From positions 1,860,001 through 1,924,000 of the forward strand of contig NZ_CP022986.1 of NCBI RefSeq assembly GCF_002770595.1: a stretch of 64,000 bases of DNA. The letters are read 5' to 3'. Below are positions 18,287 through 30,078 of this stretch, piece by piece. The first letter of the stretch is position 1, and the number at the start of each line of letters is the position of its first letter. Source of the DNA: Chryseobacterium camelliae. Lineage in GTDB: Bacteria; Bacteroidota; Bacteroidia; Flavobacteriales; Weeksellaceae. The notes under the pieces are model-generated. The model searched no databases, was not told where the DNA came from, and saw only the letters and a list, made by a program, of their open reading frames with translations. The position numbers and the translations under genes were made by a program.

Positions 18287-18937
18287 ATGCTGGATTTATT
18301 CTTTCCCAACCGTTGCCTGGAATGCAACAGGATTATTGAGGCTGACCTTGCAGTCTGCAACCTCTGCTTCAGCCACATTCATTTTACCCACTTCGATTTT
18401 TCCGGGAACAATATCCTGAAGGAGCGATGCCTTCTGCTGTTTCCGGTTGCACATGCCTTTGCGCTGATGCAGTTTGAAAAAGAAAATATAAGCCGTAAAA
18501 TTGTTCACGAGCTCAAATACAGGAACCGTGAGAAAATAGGGAAAATGATTGCAGGATGGATCCCTCAATACCTGGATTTTAAAGATCATCAACCCGACCT
18601 TCTGGTAAGCGTTCCGCTCCATCCCAGAAAACAGAGGGAAAGAGGCTACAACCAGCTTCATGCTTTCACAAATGCCTTATCCGATCTGTATGGAATCCCG
18701 GCTGACCACAGCCTGATCAAAAGAAACCATTACTCAAAAGCACAGGCACTGAAGGACAAGCAGCACCGCCTGCAGGCGGAAAATACTTTTTCATTAACCC
18801 GGAACATTACCGGAAAACATATCCTCCTGATTGATGATGTGTTCACCACAGGAAATACACTGGCTACCATTGCGTGGGAAATTTTAAGTGAGCCCGGCAA
18901 TACAGTGAGCGTGCTGGTGATGGCAATGGATGAGTGA
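18287..18937 (+). CDS. ComF-family phosphoribosyltransferase-like protein
   Basis: 216 residues. An N-terminal four-Cys zinc ribbon (NRCLECN...CNLCF) precedes a PRTase domain with the PRPP-binding motif LLIDDVFTTGNT. LLVSVPLHPRKQRERGYNQ is diagnostic of ComF/GntX. Family members help process imported DNA during transformation. A -7-like TATCTTAG lies at 18261-18268. Confidence 0.9.
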   Translation: MLDLFFPNRCLECNRIIEADLAVCNLCFSHIHFTHFDFSGNNILKERCLLLFPVAHAFALMQFEKENISRKIVHELKYRNREKIGKMIAGWIPQYLDFKDHQPDLLVSVPLHPRKQRERGYNQLHAFTNALSDLYGIPADHSLIKRNHYSKAQALKDKQHRLQAENTFSLTRNITGKHILLIDDVFTTGNTLATIAWEILSEPGNTVSVLVMAMDE

Positions 18938-19000
18938 GGGTTTTGGGTTGGAGTGTTGGTGAGTTGGTGAGTTGGAGTGTGAGAGGGTTTTGTGGGCGGG
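18938..19000. repeat. Low-complexity G/T-rich intergenic element
   Basis: G/T-rich sequence immediately after the ComF stop, with tandem GAGTTGGT words. Its reverse complement (CTCCAACTCACCAAC) resembles the element at 11700-11823. Confidence 0.5.
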
Positions 19001-19031
19001 ATTATTGAGGAAACAATATTTAAAAAATGAC

Positions 19032-19057
19032 AAAAGCTGTATCCTTGAGAATACAGC
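19032..19057 (-). terminator. upp terminator
   Basis: Stem GCTGTAT/ATACAGC with an 8-nt loop, followed on the minus strand by TTTT, 31 bp after the upp stop. Confidence 0.75.
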
Positions 19058-19087
19058 CTTTATATGGTATAGATCTTTACCTGTGGC

Positions 19088-19738
19088 CTAGCGCTGAAGT
19101 TTTTCGCCATAGCTCAGATCTCCTGCATCACCCAATCCAGGGGTAATATATCCTTTGGAAGTCAGGTTTTCATCGATGGCACCTACCCATATCTTAGCTT
19201 CCGGATATTGTTTTTCGATGGTTTCCACGCCCTGCCTGGATGCGATTGCAGCGACGATATGGAGTTCCGTAGGCTTACCGTGAGTCAGCAGGTCCTTGAT
19301 GACTTCAATAAGGGAAGCTCCGGTCGCGAGCATGGGATCTGCCACGATCAGCGGCCTTCCTTCAATGCTCGGGCACGTAAGGTAATCCTGCTTGATGGAA
19401 AAATAATCATTGGCATCATGCTTCCGGTATGCAGCCACAAAACCGCAGTCTGCCTGATCCAGATAATTCAAAATCCCCTGGAATAAAGGAACTCCTGCCC
19501 TCAGGATGGTGGTAATAACAGGCTGTACGGCAATTTCTTTTATAGCAACCGTATCGAGCGGGGTCTGGATTTCCACTTCCCGGTGCTCAAGCGTTTTGCT
19601 GATTTCAAAAGCGGCTATCTCGCCGATACGTTCCATATTCCTCCTGAAACGCAGCCGGTCATGCTGTATTTTAACATTCCGGAGTTCATTGATCCACTGG
19701 TTGACTAATGAAAAGTCTTGTGATAAAATAGTAAGCAT
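19088..19738 (-). CDS. upp: Uracil phosphoribosyltransferase
   Basis: A longer frame begins at 19762, but that ATG sits inside the -7 element; I chose ATG at 19738 (MLTILSQDF), giving 216 residues. The PRPP loop reads LIVADPMLATGASL, and YITPGLGDAGD is the conserved uracil-binding end of Upp. It converts uracil and PRPP to UMP in pyrimidine salvage. Monocistronic, with its own promoter and terminator. Confidence 0.95.
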   Translation of the reverse strand: MLTILSQDFSLVNQWINELRNVKIQHDRLRFRRNMERIGEIAAFEISKTLEHREVEIQTPLDTVAIKEIAVQPVITTILRAGVPLFQGILNYLDQADCGFVAAYRKHDANDYFSIKQDYLTCPSIEGRPLIVADPMLATGASLIEVIKDLLTHGKPTELHIVAAIASRQGVETIEKQYPEAKIWVGAIDENLTSKGYITPGLGDAGDLSYGEKLQR

Positions 19739-19759
19739 GAATGTCTCTTTTTGATTCTG

Positions 19760-19791
19760 CAAAACTACAAAATTTACTTACGGAATGTCAA
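19760..19791 (-). promoter_or_regulatory. upp promoter
   Basis: On the minus strand TTG, a 21-bp spacer and TAGTTTTG, an exact flavobacterial -33/-7 pair. It rules out the upstream ATG at 19762. Confidence 0.6.
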
Positions 19792-22700
19792 CACAAATGC
19801 AGTATATTTATCCATCAATAAGCACTACAAATACTCATACCAGAGACCCGACAATGATGAACAGTTTAATTTTAGGAAAAACCTGTCCGGAATTTATTAA
19901 AGACGAAACACTTCCTCAGCTCTTAAACCCCGTTTTTGAGCGTTACAGGCATAAAACCGCTTTTATTTATAAAGATAAGAAGCTTACCTACGGCGAACTC
20001 GACAGCTGGAGCAACGCTATAGCCAGGCAACTCCACCAGAAAGGCGTGATGCCCGGCGACCGCGTCGGCGTCTGGTATCCCCGCAGCCTCGAACTCCCGG
20101 TTTGCATCCTGGGTATTTTAAAAGCAGGCGCCACATACATTCCTCTTGACAGGGAAATGCCGGAAGACCGCATCAAAAAAGTTTTTACGGACATTAATGT
20201 AAAGACCTATTTTTCTGATACGGATGCCCATATCCATTGCCAGCCCATATCCATTTCCCCGCAGCCGCAGGAAGATGTTCCTGCTTTACCAGTGGACAGC
20301 CACCCTGATCATTGGGCCTATGTGTTGTTTACTTCCGGCAGTACCGGAAACCCGAAAGGAATCCCGATTTCCCACCGCAACATCTGCCACCTCATCCGTT
20401 CCGAAGAGGATTTCATCGGGATACAAGATACGGATACCGTATACCAGGGCTTTTCGGTTTCTTTTGACATGTGGTGCGAAGAAGTGTGGATCAGTCTTTT
20501 TTCCGGGGCAACCATCTGGGTGGCCGATGCCACTACCGTAAAGGCCATTGATGAATTAAGCCAGGTTTTAACGGAGAATAAAATTACCGTTCTCCACGCC
20601 GTACCGAGTATTTTGGCCATCATTGATGAGGTGCCCTCCATCCGCCTGATCAATACAGGAGGCGAAGCCTGCACTAAGCAGGTACAGGAAAAATGGGCAC
20701 AACCGTACCGGATTTTCATCAACAGTTACGGACCTACGGAAACTACGGTTTCTTCCAATATGGCAATCCTTAACCGCAATCAGGAGCTGACCATCGGAGG
20801 GCCTTTACCGAATTACCATATCGCGGTCGTTGATGAACAGCTTAATATCGTTCCACGAGGGGAACGCGGAGAAATGATCATTTCCGGCCCGGGAGTAAGC
20901 AATGGATATTTCAATCTTCCTGAGCTTACCGGACAGAAATTCCTCCCCAACCCTTTTCCGGAAATGCCGGGGGATACGATTTATAAAACCGGCGACGCTG
21001 TGATCTTCCGTGAGGATGGATTTATCGATTTCCAGGGAAGGATCGATGACCAGATCAAGCTCAGGGGTTACAGGATAGAACTGGGCGAAATAGAATCCAG
21101 GCTAAACCGGCTTTCCGGAGTTTCATCCGCCGCTGTTGCCGTGAAAGAAGATGCCAATGGACAGGGACAGCTTGTAGGCTATACGGTCATGAACAATGAT
21201 GCTGCCTTTGATGAAAGCGAAATGCGGAAGGAAATTGCCAAGTTCCTGGCACCGTATATGGTACCGATTGCCATTATCAGGATGAAAGAAATGCCAAGGA
21301 TGCCGAGCGGAAAAATAGACCGCAAAAGGCTTCCGCTTCCTGAAAGCTTTACCCTCCACGAAAAGACCGAGGAAATCTCTATTGATTCCGCGGCTCCCAT
21401 TAACGAAAAGCTGATCCAGACGCTGCAATGGGTATTTCCGGGCAAGCCAATCAGCCTGGAACAGGATTTCTTTACAGATCTGGGCGGCCATTCTTTACTG
21501 GCAGCCACGCTGGTATCGCATTTGAGACAGAAAGCAGGGATTCCCTATGCTTCTTTAAAAGATATTTACGAAAACCGTCCGCTCTCTGCTTTTGCAGAAT
21601 GCCTCAGCCATAAGCAGCCCATTGAAGACTGGCATCAGGAGCCTTTCAAACGGGTTTCCACATTGCAGTATTACCTTTGCAATGCCGCACAGACGGTTTG
21701 CCTGCTGGCTATTTTTTCGTTGCTGAGCTTTCAGATCTTTTTCCCTTACCTCAGTTATTATTATTTTCAGCTGAATGACTACGGGACCGGTTTTGCACTG
21801 CTCAGCGCCATATTGCTGTATACACTTATCCCTCCGGTATATTCCCTGCTGATCATCATCGTCAAATGGCTGGTCATCGGAAAAATCAGGGAAGGGGACT
21901 ATCCGCTCTGGGGCTGGTATTATTTCAGATGGTGGCTATGGAAAACCGTTAAAAGACTCATGCCCTCGGAATTCATTGTTGAAACACCGTTGTACCCGAA
22001 ATACCTTAGATTACTGGGTGTAAAAGTACATCCCAGCGCACAGCTGAGCCTTCTTCCCATCGCTGCGGAAGACCTCGTAACGATTGATGCGAATGTCAAT
22101 ACCAGTTCAGGATGCAGCATAGATAATGCTTCCGTAGAAAACGGGATGTTAAGGATCAGGAAAGTGCATATCAAAGCGCATGCTTACTTAGGATCTGCTG
22201 CGATCGTATGCGGGGATACGGTGATTGAGGAGTTTGGAGAACTTCAGGACCTGAGCTGCCTGAATGAAGGCAAAAAGATCGGTTACGGTGAGGTCTGGAA
22301 CGGAAGCCCGGCAGAAAAGCTGAGGATAAAATCGGGGAAAGAACTGGATGCCCCACAGCTTTCTTCGGCCGGAAAAAGAAACAGGTTCGCCTTTTTGTAC
22401 GCCTGTTCATTATTTTTCTTTCCGCTGCTCATCGTTTTACCGCTGGCTCCTACTTTGTATACGTTGTACTATCTCGACGAACAGTCGCCGGATTACAGCT
22501 TTTATTATCTGTGGCAGGCTCCGCTGCTTTCCGCCGTTTATATCCTGCTGTTCATTCTGATCGTAAGCTTGGTGACGAGGGCGCTGCAATATAAAATGGA
22601 GCCGGGAATTTATCCGGTATACAGCTTTACGTATTACAGAAAATGGATCAAAGACCAGATTTTCAACCTGTCCCTGATTGTCATCCACCCTATTTTTGCC

Positions 22701-23774
22701 TCGGTGTACATCAGCAAGTTCTACAGGATGATGGGAGCAAAAGTAGGAAAGAATTCAGAAATCTCTACGGCCAGTGACGTATCACATCACCTGCTGGAAA
22801 TCGGCGAAGGATCATTTATTGCCGATGCAGTGATCCTGGGCGAACATGATGTAAGAAATGAAAAGCTGATCCTTGAAAAAACGAAAATCGGCAATAACAG
22901 CTTCGTGGGCAACAGCGGGCTGATTCCGCAGGGCTATGAGTTGGGGGACAATATGCTCATTGGAGTGCTGAGCAAGGTTCCTACGGAGGAACAGCTTAAT
23001 AATTCGCAGGAAAAAGACTGGTTCGGGTCTCCGCCTATCGGATTGCCTTCCAGGCAGAAATCAGATGTCTTCCAGGATAACCTTACTTACCATCCGCCTG
23101 TGCGGCTGAGAATAGCAAGAGCTTTGGTGGAAGGCATCAGAATTATCCTTCCGCAGACAGTCATTATCATCTGCAGTTTATTGTTCGTGGCTTATACGAG
23201 TACCTATATGGAGGGAAGGATTCATCACCTGCTGCTGTTTTCCCCTTTTTATTATCTGGGAATCGTTGCACTTCCCTGTTTTTTCTTTACGGCTCTGCTG
23301 AAATGGATTTTCGTAGGAAAATACAAAAAATCGGAAATGCCTATGTACAGCCTTAAAGTATGGCTGAGCGAAGGGATCACCACTTTATACGAGGCACTTC
23401 CGGTACAGTTTTTCCTTGATTTCCTGCGTGGAACTTTATGGCTGCCTTTCTTTATGCGCTTCCTGGGAGTGAAGATCGGTAAGAGAGTATGGCTGAATAC
23501 GACTGATATCACAGAATACGATATGGTTTCCATTGGCGATGAAGCGATGCTGAATGAAGACTGCGGTCCGCAAACACATCTCTTTGAAGACCGGATCATG
23601 AAAGTAGGTCCCGTGAAAATCGGCAGGCAGACAACAATCAATACCAGAACAATCATTCTCTACGATACCGAAATCGGTGACCATGTGACCGTAGATGCCT
23701 TATCACTCGTGATGAAAGGGGAAGTTTTATCAGATCACACGTCATGGCATGGAAGCCCGGTGAGAGGGAAGTGA
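19785..23774 (+). CDS. Pls/PosA-type NRPS-like synthetase (adenylation, carrier, membrane C-terminal domain)
   Basis: 1329 residues from this ATG; ATGs at 19854 and 19857 (MMNSLILGKT) are equally plausible starts because a -7-like TATATTTA lies at 19803. Domains: adenylation (about 30-540; core VLFTSGSTGNPKG, YGPTETTVS, YKTGD, SGKIDRKRL); carrier domain (LGGHSLL, phosphopantetheine Ser 570); then a long C-terminal part with about six membrane helices and repeated left-handed-beta-helix hexapeptide segments. This is the layout of Pls (epsilon-poly-lysine synthetase)-like enzymes, which lack a condensation or thioesterase domain and couple amino acids at the membrane. By-eye alignment to GrsA gives specificity residues D-M-E-H-I-T-S-V-S-K; the Asp/Glu suggest a basic amino acid. 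Confidence 0.9.
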   Translation: MSTQMQYIYPSISTTNTHTRDPTMMNSLILGKTCPEFIKDETLPQLLNPVFERYRHKTAFIYKDKKLTYGELDSWSNAIARQLHQKGVMPGDRVGVWYPRSLELPVCILGILKAGATYIPLDREMPEDRIKKVFTDINVKTYFSDTDAHIHCQPISISPQPQEDVPALPVDSHPDHWAYVLFTSGSTGNPKGIPISHRNICHLIRSEEDFIGIQDTDTVYQGFSVSFDMWCEEVWISLFSGATIWVADATTVKAIDELSQVLTENKITVLHAVPSILAIIDEVPSIRLINTGGEACTKQVQEKWAQPYRIFINSYGPTETTVSSNMAILNRNQELTIGGPLPNYHIAVVDEQLNIVPRGERGEMIISGPGVSNGYFNLPELTGQKFLPNPFPEMPGDTIYKTGDAVIFREDGFIDFQGRIDDQIKLRGYRIELGEIESRLNRLSGVSSAAVAVKEDANGQGQLVGYTVMNNDAAFDESEMRKEIAKFLAPYMVPIAIIRMKEMPRMPSGKIDRKRLPLPESFTLHEKTEEISIDSAAPINEKLIQTLQWVFPGKPISLEQDFFTDLGGHSLLAATLVSHLRQKAGIPYASLKDIYENRPLSAFAECLSHKQPIEDWHQEPFKRVSTLQYYLCNAAQTVCLLAIFSLLSFQIFFPYLSYYYFQLNDYGTGFALLSAILLYTLIPPVYSLLIIIVKWLVIGKIREGDYPLWGWYYFRWWLWKTVKRLMPSEFIVETPLYPKYLRLLGVKVHPSAQLSLLPIAAEDLVTIDANVNTSSGCSIDNASVENGMLRIRKVHIKAHAYLGSAAIVCGDTVIEEFGELQDLSCLNEGKKIGYGEVWNGSPAEKLRIKSGKELDAPQLSSAGKRNRFAFLYACSLFFFPLLIVLPLAPTLYTLYYLDEQSPDYSFYYLWQAPLLSAVYILLFILIVSLVTRALQYKMEPGIYPVYSFTYYRKWIKDQIFNLSLIVIHPIFASVYISKFYRMMGAKVGKNSEISTASDVSHHLLEIGEGSFIADAVILGEHDVRNEKLILEKTKIGNNSFVGNSGLIPQGYELGDNMLIGVLSKVPTEEQLNNSQEKDWFGSPPIGLPSRQKSDVFQDNLTYHPPVRLRIARALVEGIRIILPQTVIIICSLLFVAYTSTYMEGRIHHLLLFSPFYYLGIVALPCFFFTALLKWIFVGKYKKSEMPMYSLKVWLSEGITTLYEALPVQFFLDFLRGTLWLPFFMRFLGVKIGKRVWLNTTDITEYDMVSIGDEAMLNEDCGPQTHLFEDRIMKVGPVKIGRQTTINTRTIILYDTEIGDHVTVDALSLVMKGEVLSDHTSWHGSPVRGK

Positions 23775-23931
23775 GGTATGAATTATAAATGATGATTGAT
23801 TGTCGGTTGAACAGATCAGTAACTGAATTATTTAAAGCTATTTTTTTAGTTTTAAAAGATTGAATATCATAATATAAAATAAAAAGACTGAACAGTTTAT
23901 AGCAATCGATTTAACCACTTAAACTTTACTG

Positions 23932-24414
23932 ATGGAGTATACGATCCGGAAAATACATATTAAAGAAAACCTGTCCATTGCGGATGAACTGGTGGGTGAG
24001 CTGCACCTTTCGGAAAAGGAAATGAATCCGAATACGGCTGACTGGCCGCTAATCAGGGAGAATTACCTGCGGTTCATGGCTGAATGTGAGGAAGAAAATG
24101 ACGGGACATTTCTGATCGCGGAAACTGAAGGCAAAGCTATCGGGTTTATTTTCGGATATATCGAGGAAAGGGACGACAGCAATTTCGAACTGGGCGATGC
24201 GGATGACCTTTATATTTCGGAGGGTTATGTAAAACCAGAATACCGGAAACAGGGGATTTATTCTGCGCTGAATGCAGCATTTGAAGAGGCTTATAAGCAA
24301 CATCCTATCAGAAGGATCTACCGTTTCACCCTGTGCAGCAACCTTACCATGCAGAGCTGGCTCTCTAAGCAAGGCTACAGTCCGGTAAGGCTGATGTATG
24401 AGAAATGGCTGTAA
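23932..24414 (+). CDS. GNAT-family N-acetyltransferase
   Basis: 160 residues. The acetyl-CoA-binding region reads YISEGYVKPEYRKQGIYSALN (R/Q-x-x-G-x-[AY] motif in EYRKQGIYSAL), and the C-terminal LSKQGYSPVRLMYEKWL is typical of GNATs. The acceptor is unknown. It sits between the Pls/PosA synthetase and a convergent phosphopantetheinyl transferase, so tailoring of the peptide product is possible but only inferred from location. Confidence 0.88.
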   Translation: MEYTIRKIHIKENLSIADELVGELHLSEKEMNPNTADWPLIRENYLRFMAECEEENDGTFLIAETEGKAIGFIFGYIEERDDSNFELGDADDLYISEGYVKPEYRKQGIYSALNAAFEEAYKQHPIRRIYRFTLCSNLTMQSWLSKQGYSPVRLMYEKWL

Positions 24415-24415
24415 A

Positions 24416-25057
24416 TCAGAACCGGATCTCCTCAAGGTGCAGCCTACTTACCGTTTCAGGTGTAGCCAGATGAGTCACCGTATCATCGGATAAAAATAAG
24501 GGGATAGTACTATATGAACTTTTTTCAACCCAAACCATATCTTCATGTGCATCTACCGAATTCAGTTCACTGTGTATACCCATGCCTGAAGCTTTCAAAA
24601 CTGCTTCTTTTCGCGTCCAGATGTTATAAAAAGACGTTGTCTGATCTGTCCGGCTTGCTATAAACTCCCTTTCATCAGGATGGAGAAAATCATGATAGAG
24701 CTCAGTATCCACCGGTTTCAGGAGTTCTGAATCCACTCCGCAGCTTTTCCCGGAAGTGAGGCATACGATGCTTAACGCATCATGATGGGAAGTACTGAAC
24801 GAGAGCGCCATTCCTTCCAGGTATGGTTTTGATAAATCATCTTTTCGGTAGCGGTCCCATGAAAAACCCTGGTGAGGAAAATGTTTCCTTACCAGGGTTT
24901 CTAATAATAATTTTGACATTACCCTCCCTTTTCTGTCAGCAGGGTTTCTGTATCTGTTCACCGGCTCCGTAATGGAGGCAGGAAGTTGGGCAAAAAGCGC
25001 TTCCAGCCGTTCTCCGTCATTCTGACCAGGAAAACTGTATGCGACCCAGACTTCCAT
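24416..25057 (-). CDS. Sfp-type 4'-phosphopantetheinyl transferase
   Basis: 213 residues. Magnesium and CoA-binding motifs: GVDSELL and FYNIWTRKEAVLKASGMG (the W-x-x-K-E-A hallmark). It transfers phosphopantetheine from CoA to a carrier Ser. It lies 640 bp from the Pls/PosA gene, whose carrier domain is the obvious substrate, though on the opposite strand. Only 1 bp separates its stop from the convergent GNAT stop. It starts 8 bp after der's stop, so the two may be cotranscribed. Confidence 0.92.
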   Translation of the reverse strand: MEVWVAYSFPGQNDGERLEALFAQLPASITEPVNRYRNPADRKGRVMSKLLLETLVRKHFPHQGFSWDRYRKDDLSKPYLEGMALSFSTSHHDALSIVCLTSGKSCGVDSELLKPVDTELYHDFLHPDEREFIASRTDQTTSFYNIWTRKEAVLKASGMGIHSELNSVDAHEDMVWVEKSSYSTIPLFLSDDTVTHLATPETVSRLHLEEIRF

Positions 25058-25065
25058 AACCGGTT

Positions 25066-26376
25066 TTATTTCTGTCTGAAATACACTTCAATCGGAACTC
25101 CGGTAAACCCGAATTCTTTTCTCAGCTGGTTTTCCGTAAACCTCTTGTAAGGCTCCTTCACGTACTGCGGAAGGTTGCAGAAGAATACGAACTGAGGCGA
25201 AGGCGTCGGCAGCTGTACGCAGTATTTGATTTTGATGTACTTCCCTTTGTTCGCCGGCGGCGGGGTTCCTTCAAAGATCGGAAGCATTACTTCGTTTAAT
25301 TTTGAAGTTTTAATTTTCTTCTTACGGTCTTCATAAACGGTCATGGCGGTTTCCACTACTTTCAGGATCCTCTGTTTCGTTAATGCTGAAACGAACAGGA
25401 TCGGGATGTCGCTGAACTGACCGATCTTATCCCTGATGGATTTTTCAAAATCCCTGACCGTATTGGTATGCTTATTTTCGACCAAGTCCCATTTATTCAC
25501 CACGATCACGATGCCTTTCCTGTTTTTCTGAGCCAGCCCGAAAATATTCATATCCTGGGATTCCCAGCCTAAAGTGGCATCCACCATAATGATCACCACA
25601 TCAGAAAATTCAATGGAACGGATGGAGCGCATCACGGAATAAAATTCCAGGTCCTCTGAAACTTTTGACTTCCTTCTCATCCCGGCAGTATCTACCAGCA
25701 CGAATTCATGTCCGAATTTATTGTACAGAGTCTGGATACTGTCCCTTGTTGTTCCTGCAACATCCGTTACAATATTCCGGTCTGTATCCAGCAAAGCATT
25801 GGTAAGGGTAGATTTTCCTACATTCGGACGGCCGGCAATGGTAATTTTAGGCAATCCTTCGAACGGATCTTTATATTCTGTGGTCGGGAAATCATTAACA
25901 ATATCATCCAGCAGTTCTCCTGTTCCGGAACCTGTTGCAGAAGATAAGGTGTAATATTTTTCGATACCCAGCTGATAAAATTCCGTAGCGGCCAGCTCCT
26001 CCTTAGCGGAATCCACTTTGTTCACAACGATGTAAACCGGCTTGTTCGATCTTCTCAGCATCTCAAAGATTTCATAATCGGTATCGGTAAGGCCTTCTTC
26101 CACATTCAGCATGAAAATGATTGAAGTGGCTTCATCCACAGCAAGCTGAACCTGTTTTGATATTTCCCCCTGGAAAACGTCATCGTTATTCACGTCATAC
26201 CCTCCGGTATCGATCACGGTGAAATCTACACCATTCCAGTCGGATTTCCCATAGTGACGGTCACGGGTTACCCCGGCAGTAGCATCTACAATGGCTTCCC
26301 TTCTTTCCAGTAAACGATTAAAAAGTGTTGATTTTCCTACGTTGGGACGCCCAACGATTGCGACAATATTCGACAT
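25066..26376 (-). CDS. der: Ribosome biogenesis GTPase Der (EngA)
   Basis: 436 residues with two tandem G domains: GRPNVGKST, DTGGYD and NKVD in the first; GRPNVGKST, DTAGMRRKS and NKWD in the second. A KH-like C-terminal domain ends FGFTGVPIEVYFRQK. It acts in 50S assembly. A -7 element TATCTTTG is at 26440-26447. Confidence 0.97.
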   Translation of the reverse strand: MSNIVAIVGRPNVGKSTLFNRLLERREAIVDATAGVTRDRHYGKSDWNGVDFTVIDTGGYDVNNDDVFQGEISKQVQLAVDEATSIIFMLNVEEGLTDTDYEIFEMLRRSNKPVYIVVNKVDSAKEELAATEFYQLGIEKYYTLSSATGSGTGELLDDIVNDFPTTEYKDPFEGLPKITIAGRPNVGKSTLTNALLDTDRNIVTDVAGTTRDSIQTLYNKFGHEFVLVDTAGMRRKSKVSEDLEFYSVMRSIRSIEFSDVVIIMVDATLGWESQDMNIFGLAQKNRKGIVIVVNKWDLVENKHTNTVRDFEKSIRDKIGQFSDIPILFVSALTKQRILKVVETAMTVYEDRKKKIKTSKLNEVMLPIFEGTPPPANKGKYIKIKYCVQLPTPSPQFVFFCNLPQYVKEPYKRFTENQLRKEFGFTGVPIEVYFRQK

Positions 26377-26439
26377 AAAAAATGTTTAATAAGCTAATTA
26401 TTAATGGGTTTCTCCAACCTTTGGAGCCCAATTTTTTTG

Positions 26440-26447
26440 CAAAGATA
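26440..26447 (-). promoter_or_regulatory. -7 element of der
   Basis: Minus strand TATCTTTG, 63 bp before the ATG at 26376. Confidence 0.45.
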
Positions 26448-26574
26448 AGGTTTTATTATTTAACCTCAATTCAGGTTAAATCATGAAGAACAGAATCATA
26501 TGATGTTTTAAGTTGAACAGGGATGTAAAGTGTATCATTTATTCTGCTGTTTTTATTTCAGATGCCTGAAGAGC

Positions 26575-26596
26575 AAAAAAACAGCCCGAAGGCTGT
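26575..26596 (-). terminator. katG terminator
   Basis: Stem ACAGCC/GGCTGT closed by a TTCG tetraloop on the minus strand and followed by six T, 30 bp after the katG stop. Confidence 0.85.
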
Positions 26597-26625
26597 CTTT
26601 AGAGAATAGGTAACTAACAAATCAA

Positions 26626-28920
<2,295 letters not shown>

Positions 28921-28951
28921 TTATGTTATTCAGATATTATTATTGATGTTA

Positions 28952-28982
28952 CAAACATACTCCAGTTTAGCCATAAATACAA
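28952..28982 (-). promoter_or_regulatory. katG promoter
   Basis: On the minus strand TTG at 28980-28982, 20-bp spacer, TATGTTTG at 28952-28959. The 20-bp spacing equals that of the rpmB promoter in this window. Confidence 0.6.
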
Positions 28983-29004
28983 TCTATTAATTTTAATCTC
29001 TACA

Positions 29005-29019
29005 ATAGTGAAAAACTAT
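29005..29019. promoter_or_regulatory. OxyR-type half-site upstream of katG
   Basis: ATAG-N7-CTAT is exact to the OxyR half-operator. Its centre is about 65-70 bp upstream of the predicted katG start point, the place expected for an activator. The second half of the site is not recognisable. Confidence 0.4.
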
Positions 29020-29141
29020 AACCTCATCATTTATTCTTCCGGTTTAAAAATTGCATACTGACCTAAAAAGCAGAAATTCACTTCAATAGTGTTTCGTCCA
29101 AATAAATTTAATTATTTTTATATCATGTCAAAACATTCCAT

Positions 29142-29609
29142 ATGAAAAAAATATTAACTATTGTTCTGGTTGCCTTTATCATGATGCAGTTTTTTCCTAT
29201 TGATAAGACAAATCCTCCGTTGAATAAAGGGATGGATTTTATCAACATCAAAAAAACGCCTGCTGAGACGGCAAAGATCATCAGGGCGTCATGTTATGAC
29301 TGTCATTCCAATGAAACCCGCTATCCCTGGTATTCGAATATTTCCCCAGCTTCATGGCTGCTCAAAAACCACATTGATGAGGGCCGTAAAGAACTGAATT
29401 TTTCAACCTTTTCGTCGTATCCTGCTAAGATACAGGCACACAAATTGCAGGAATGTATTGACATGGTGGTTAATAAGGAGATGCCTCTCGAAACTTATAT
29501 CGTGGGCCACCAGGAAGCCAAACTGACGGATAAGCAGCGGAACGAGCTTGCAGCATACTTCAGAAAAATGAAAGATGATACTGAACGTAAAATAATGCTT
29601 TTAAAATAA
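29142..29609 (+). CDS. Haem-binding (Haem_bd, cytochrome-like) protein
   Basis: 155 residues. A signal or anchor segment (about 1-18) is followed by RASCYDCHSNETRYPWYSNI, with the CxxCH haem motif and the YPWY sequence typical of Haem_bd (PF14376). It is probably periplasmic and involved in electron transfer. The next gene starts 5 bp later, so the two form an operon with the DCC protein. Confidence 0.85.
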   Translation: MKKILTIVLVAFIMMQFFPIDKTNPPLNKGMDFINIKKTPAETAKIIRASCYDCHSNETRYPWYSNISPASWLLKNHIDEGRKELNFSTFSSYPAKIQAHKLQECIDMVVNKEMPLETYIVGHQEAKLTDKQRNELAAYFRKMKDDTERKIMLLK

Positions 29610-29614
29610 CCATC

Positions 29615-30028
29615 ATGCAGGAGGGATTTACCAATAAATATATTGTCTTTTTCGACGGGGACTGCGGCGTATGTAATTTCTGGGTACAATGGATCCTGGA
29701 AAGGGATACCAAAGACCAGTTTATGTTTGCTTCCCTTCAATCGGAATTTGGGCAGAAATTCTTATCTGACAGAGGGCTGGATACCAAAGTTTTCAACACC
29801 ATGTATCTCTGGAAGCCCAATTCTTATTATCTGATCAAGTCCAGGGCCGTATTGGAGATTGCCCGGCTATTGGGAGGAATATATCAGCTTTCCGTAGTAG
29901 GTAAGATTATTCCGAGCTTTTTAAGCGACAAACTGTACGATGTGGTTTCTAAAAACCGCATGAAACTGGCTAATCAGAAATGCTACCTTCCCACTCCTCA
30001 CCAGAGGAAAAAATTCATTGAAGTTTAA
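29615..30028 (+). CDS. DCC-family thiol-disulfide oxidoreductase-like protein (DUF393)
   Basis: 137 residues. FFDGDCGVCNFWVQW contains the family-defining D-x-C-x-x-C motif. Probable redox role; the partner is unknown. It lies 5 bp after the haem-binding gene and before a bidirectional terminator. Confidence 0.9.
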   Translation: MQEGFTNKYIVFFDGDCGVCNFWVQWILERDTKDQFMFASLQSEFGQKFLSDRGLDTKVFNTMYLWKPNSYYLIKSRAVLEIARLLGGIYQLSVVGKIIPSFLSDKLYDVVSKNRMKLANQKCYLPTPHQRKKFIEV

Positions 30029-30046
30029 ATAAGATAAGATCAAAAC

Positions 30047-30074
30047 AAAGGCTGCTTGTAAGAGAGCAGCCTTT
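30047..30074. terminator. Bidirectional terminator
   Basis: Stem AAAGGCTGCT/AGCAGCCTTT with an 8-nt loop, T-rich on both strands. It serves the DCC gene and the convergent amylase. Confidence 0.85.
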
Positions 30075-30078
30075 TGGT

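Noticed and set aside
20000..23774. Condensation or thioesterase domain in the large synthetase
   Set aside because: No HHxxxDG or GxSxG motif found; the C-terminal part is membrane and hexapeptide sequence.
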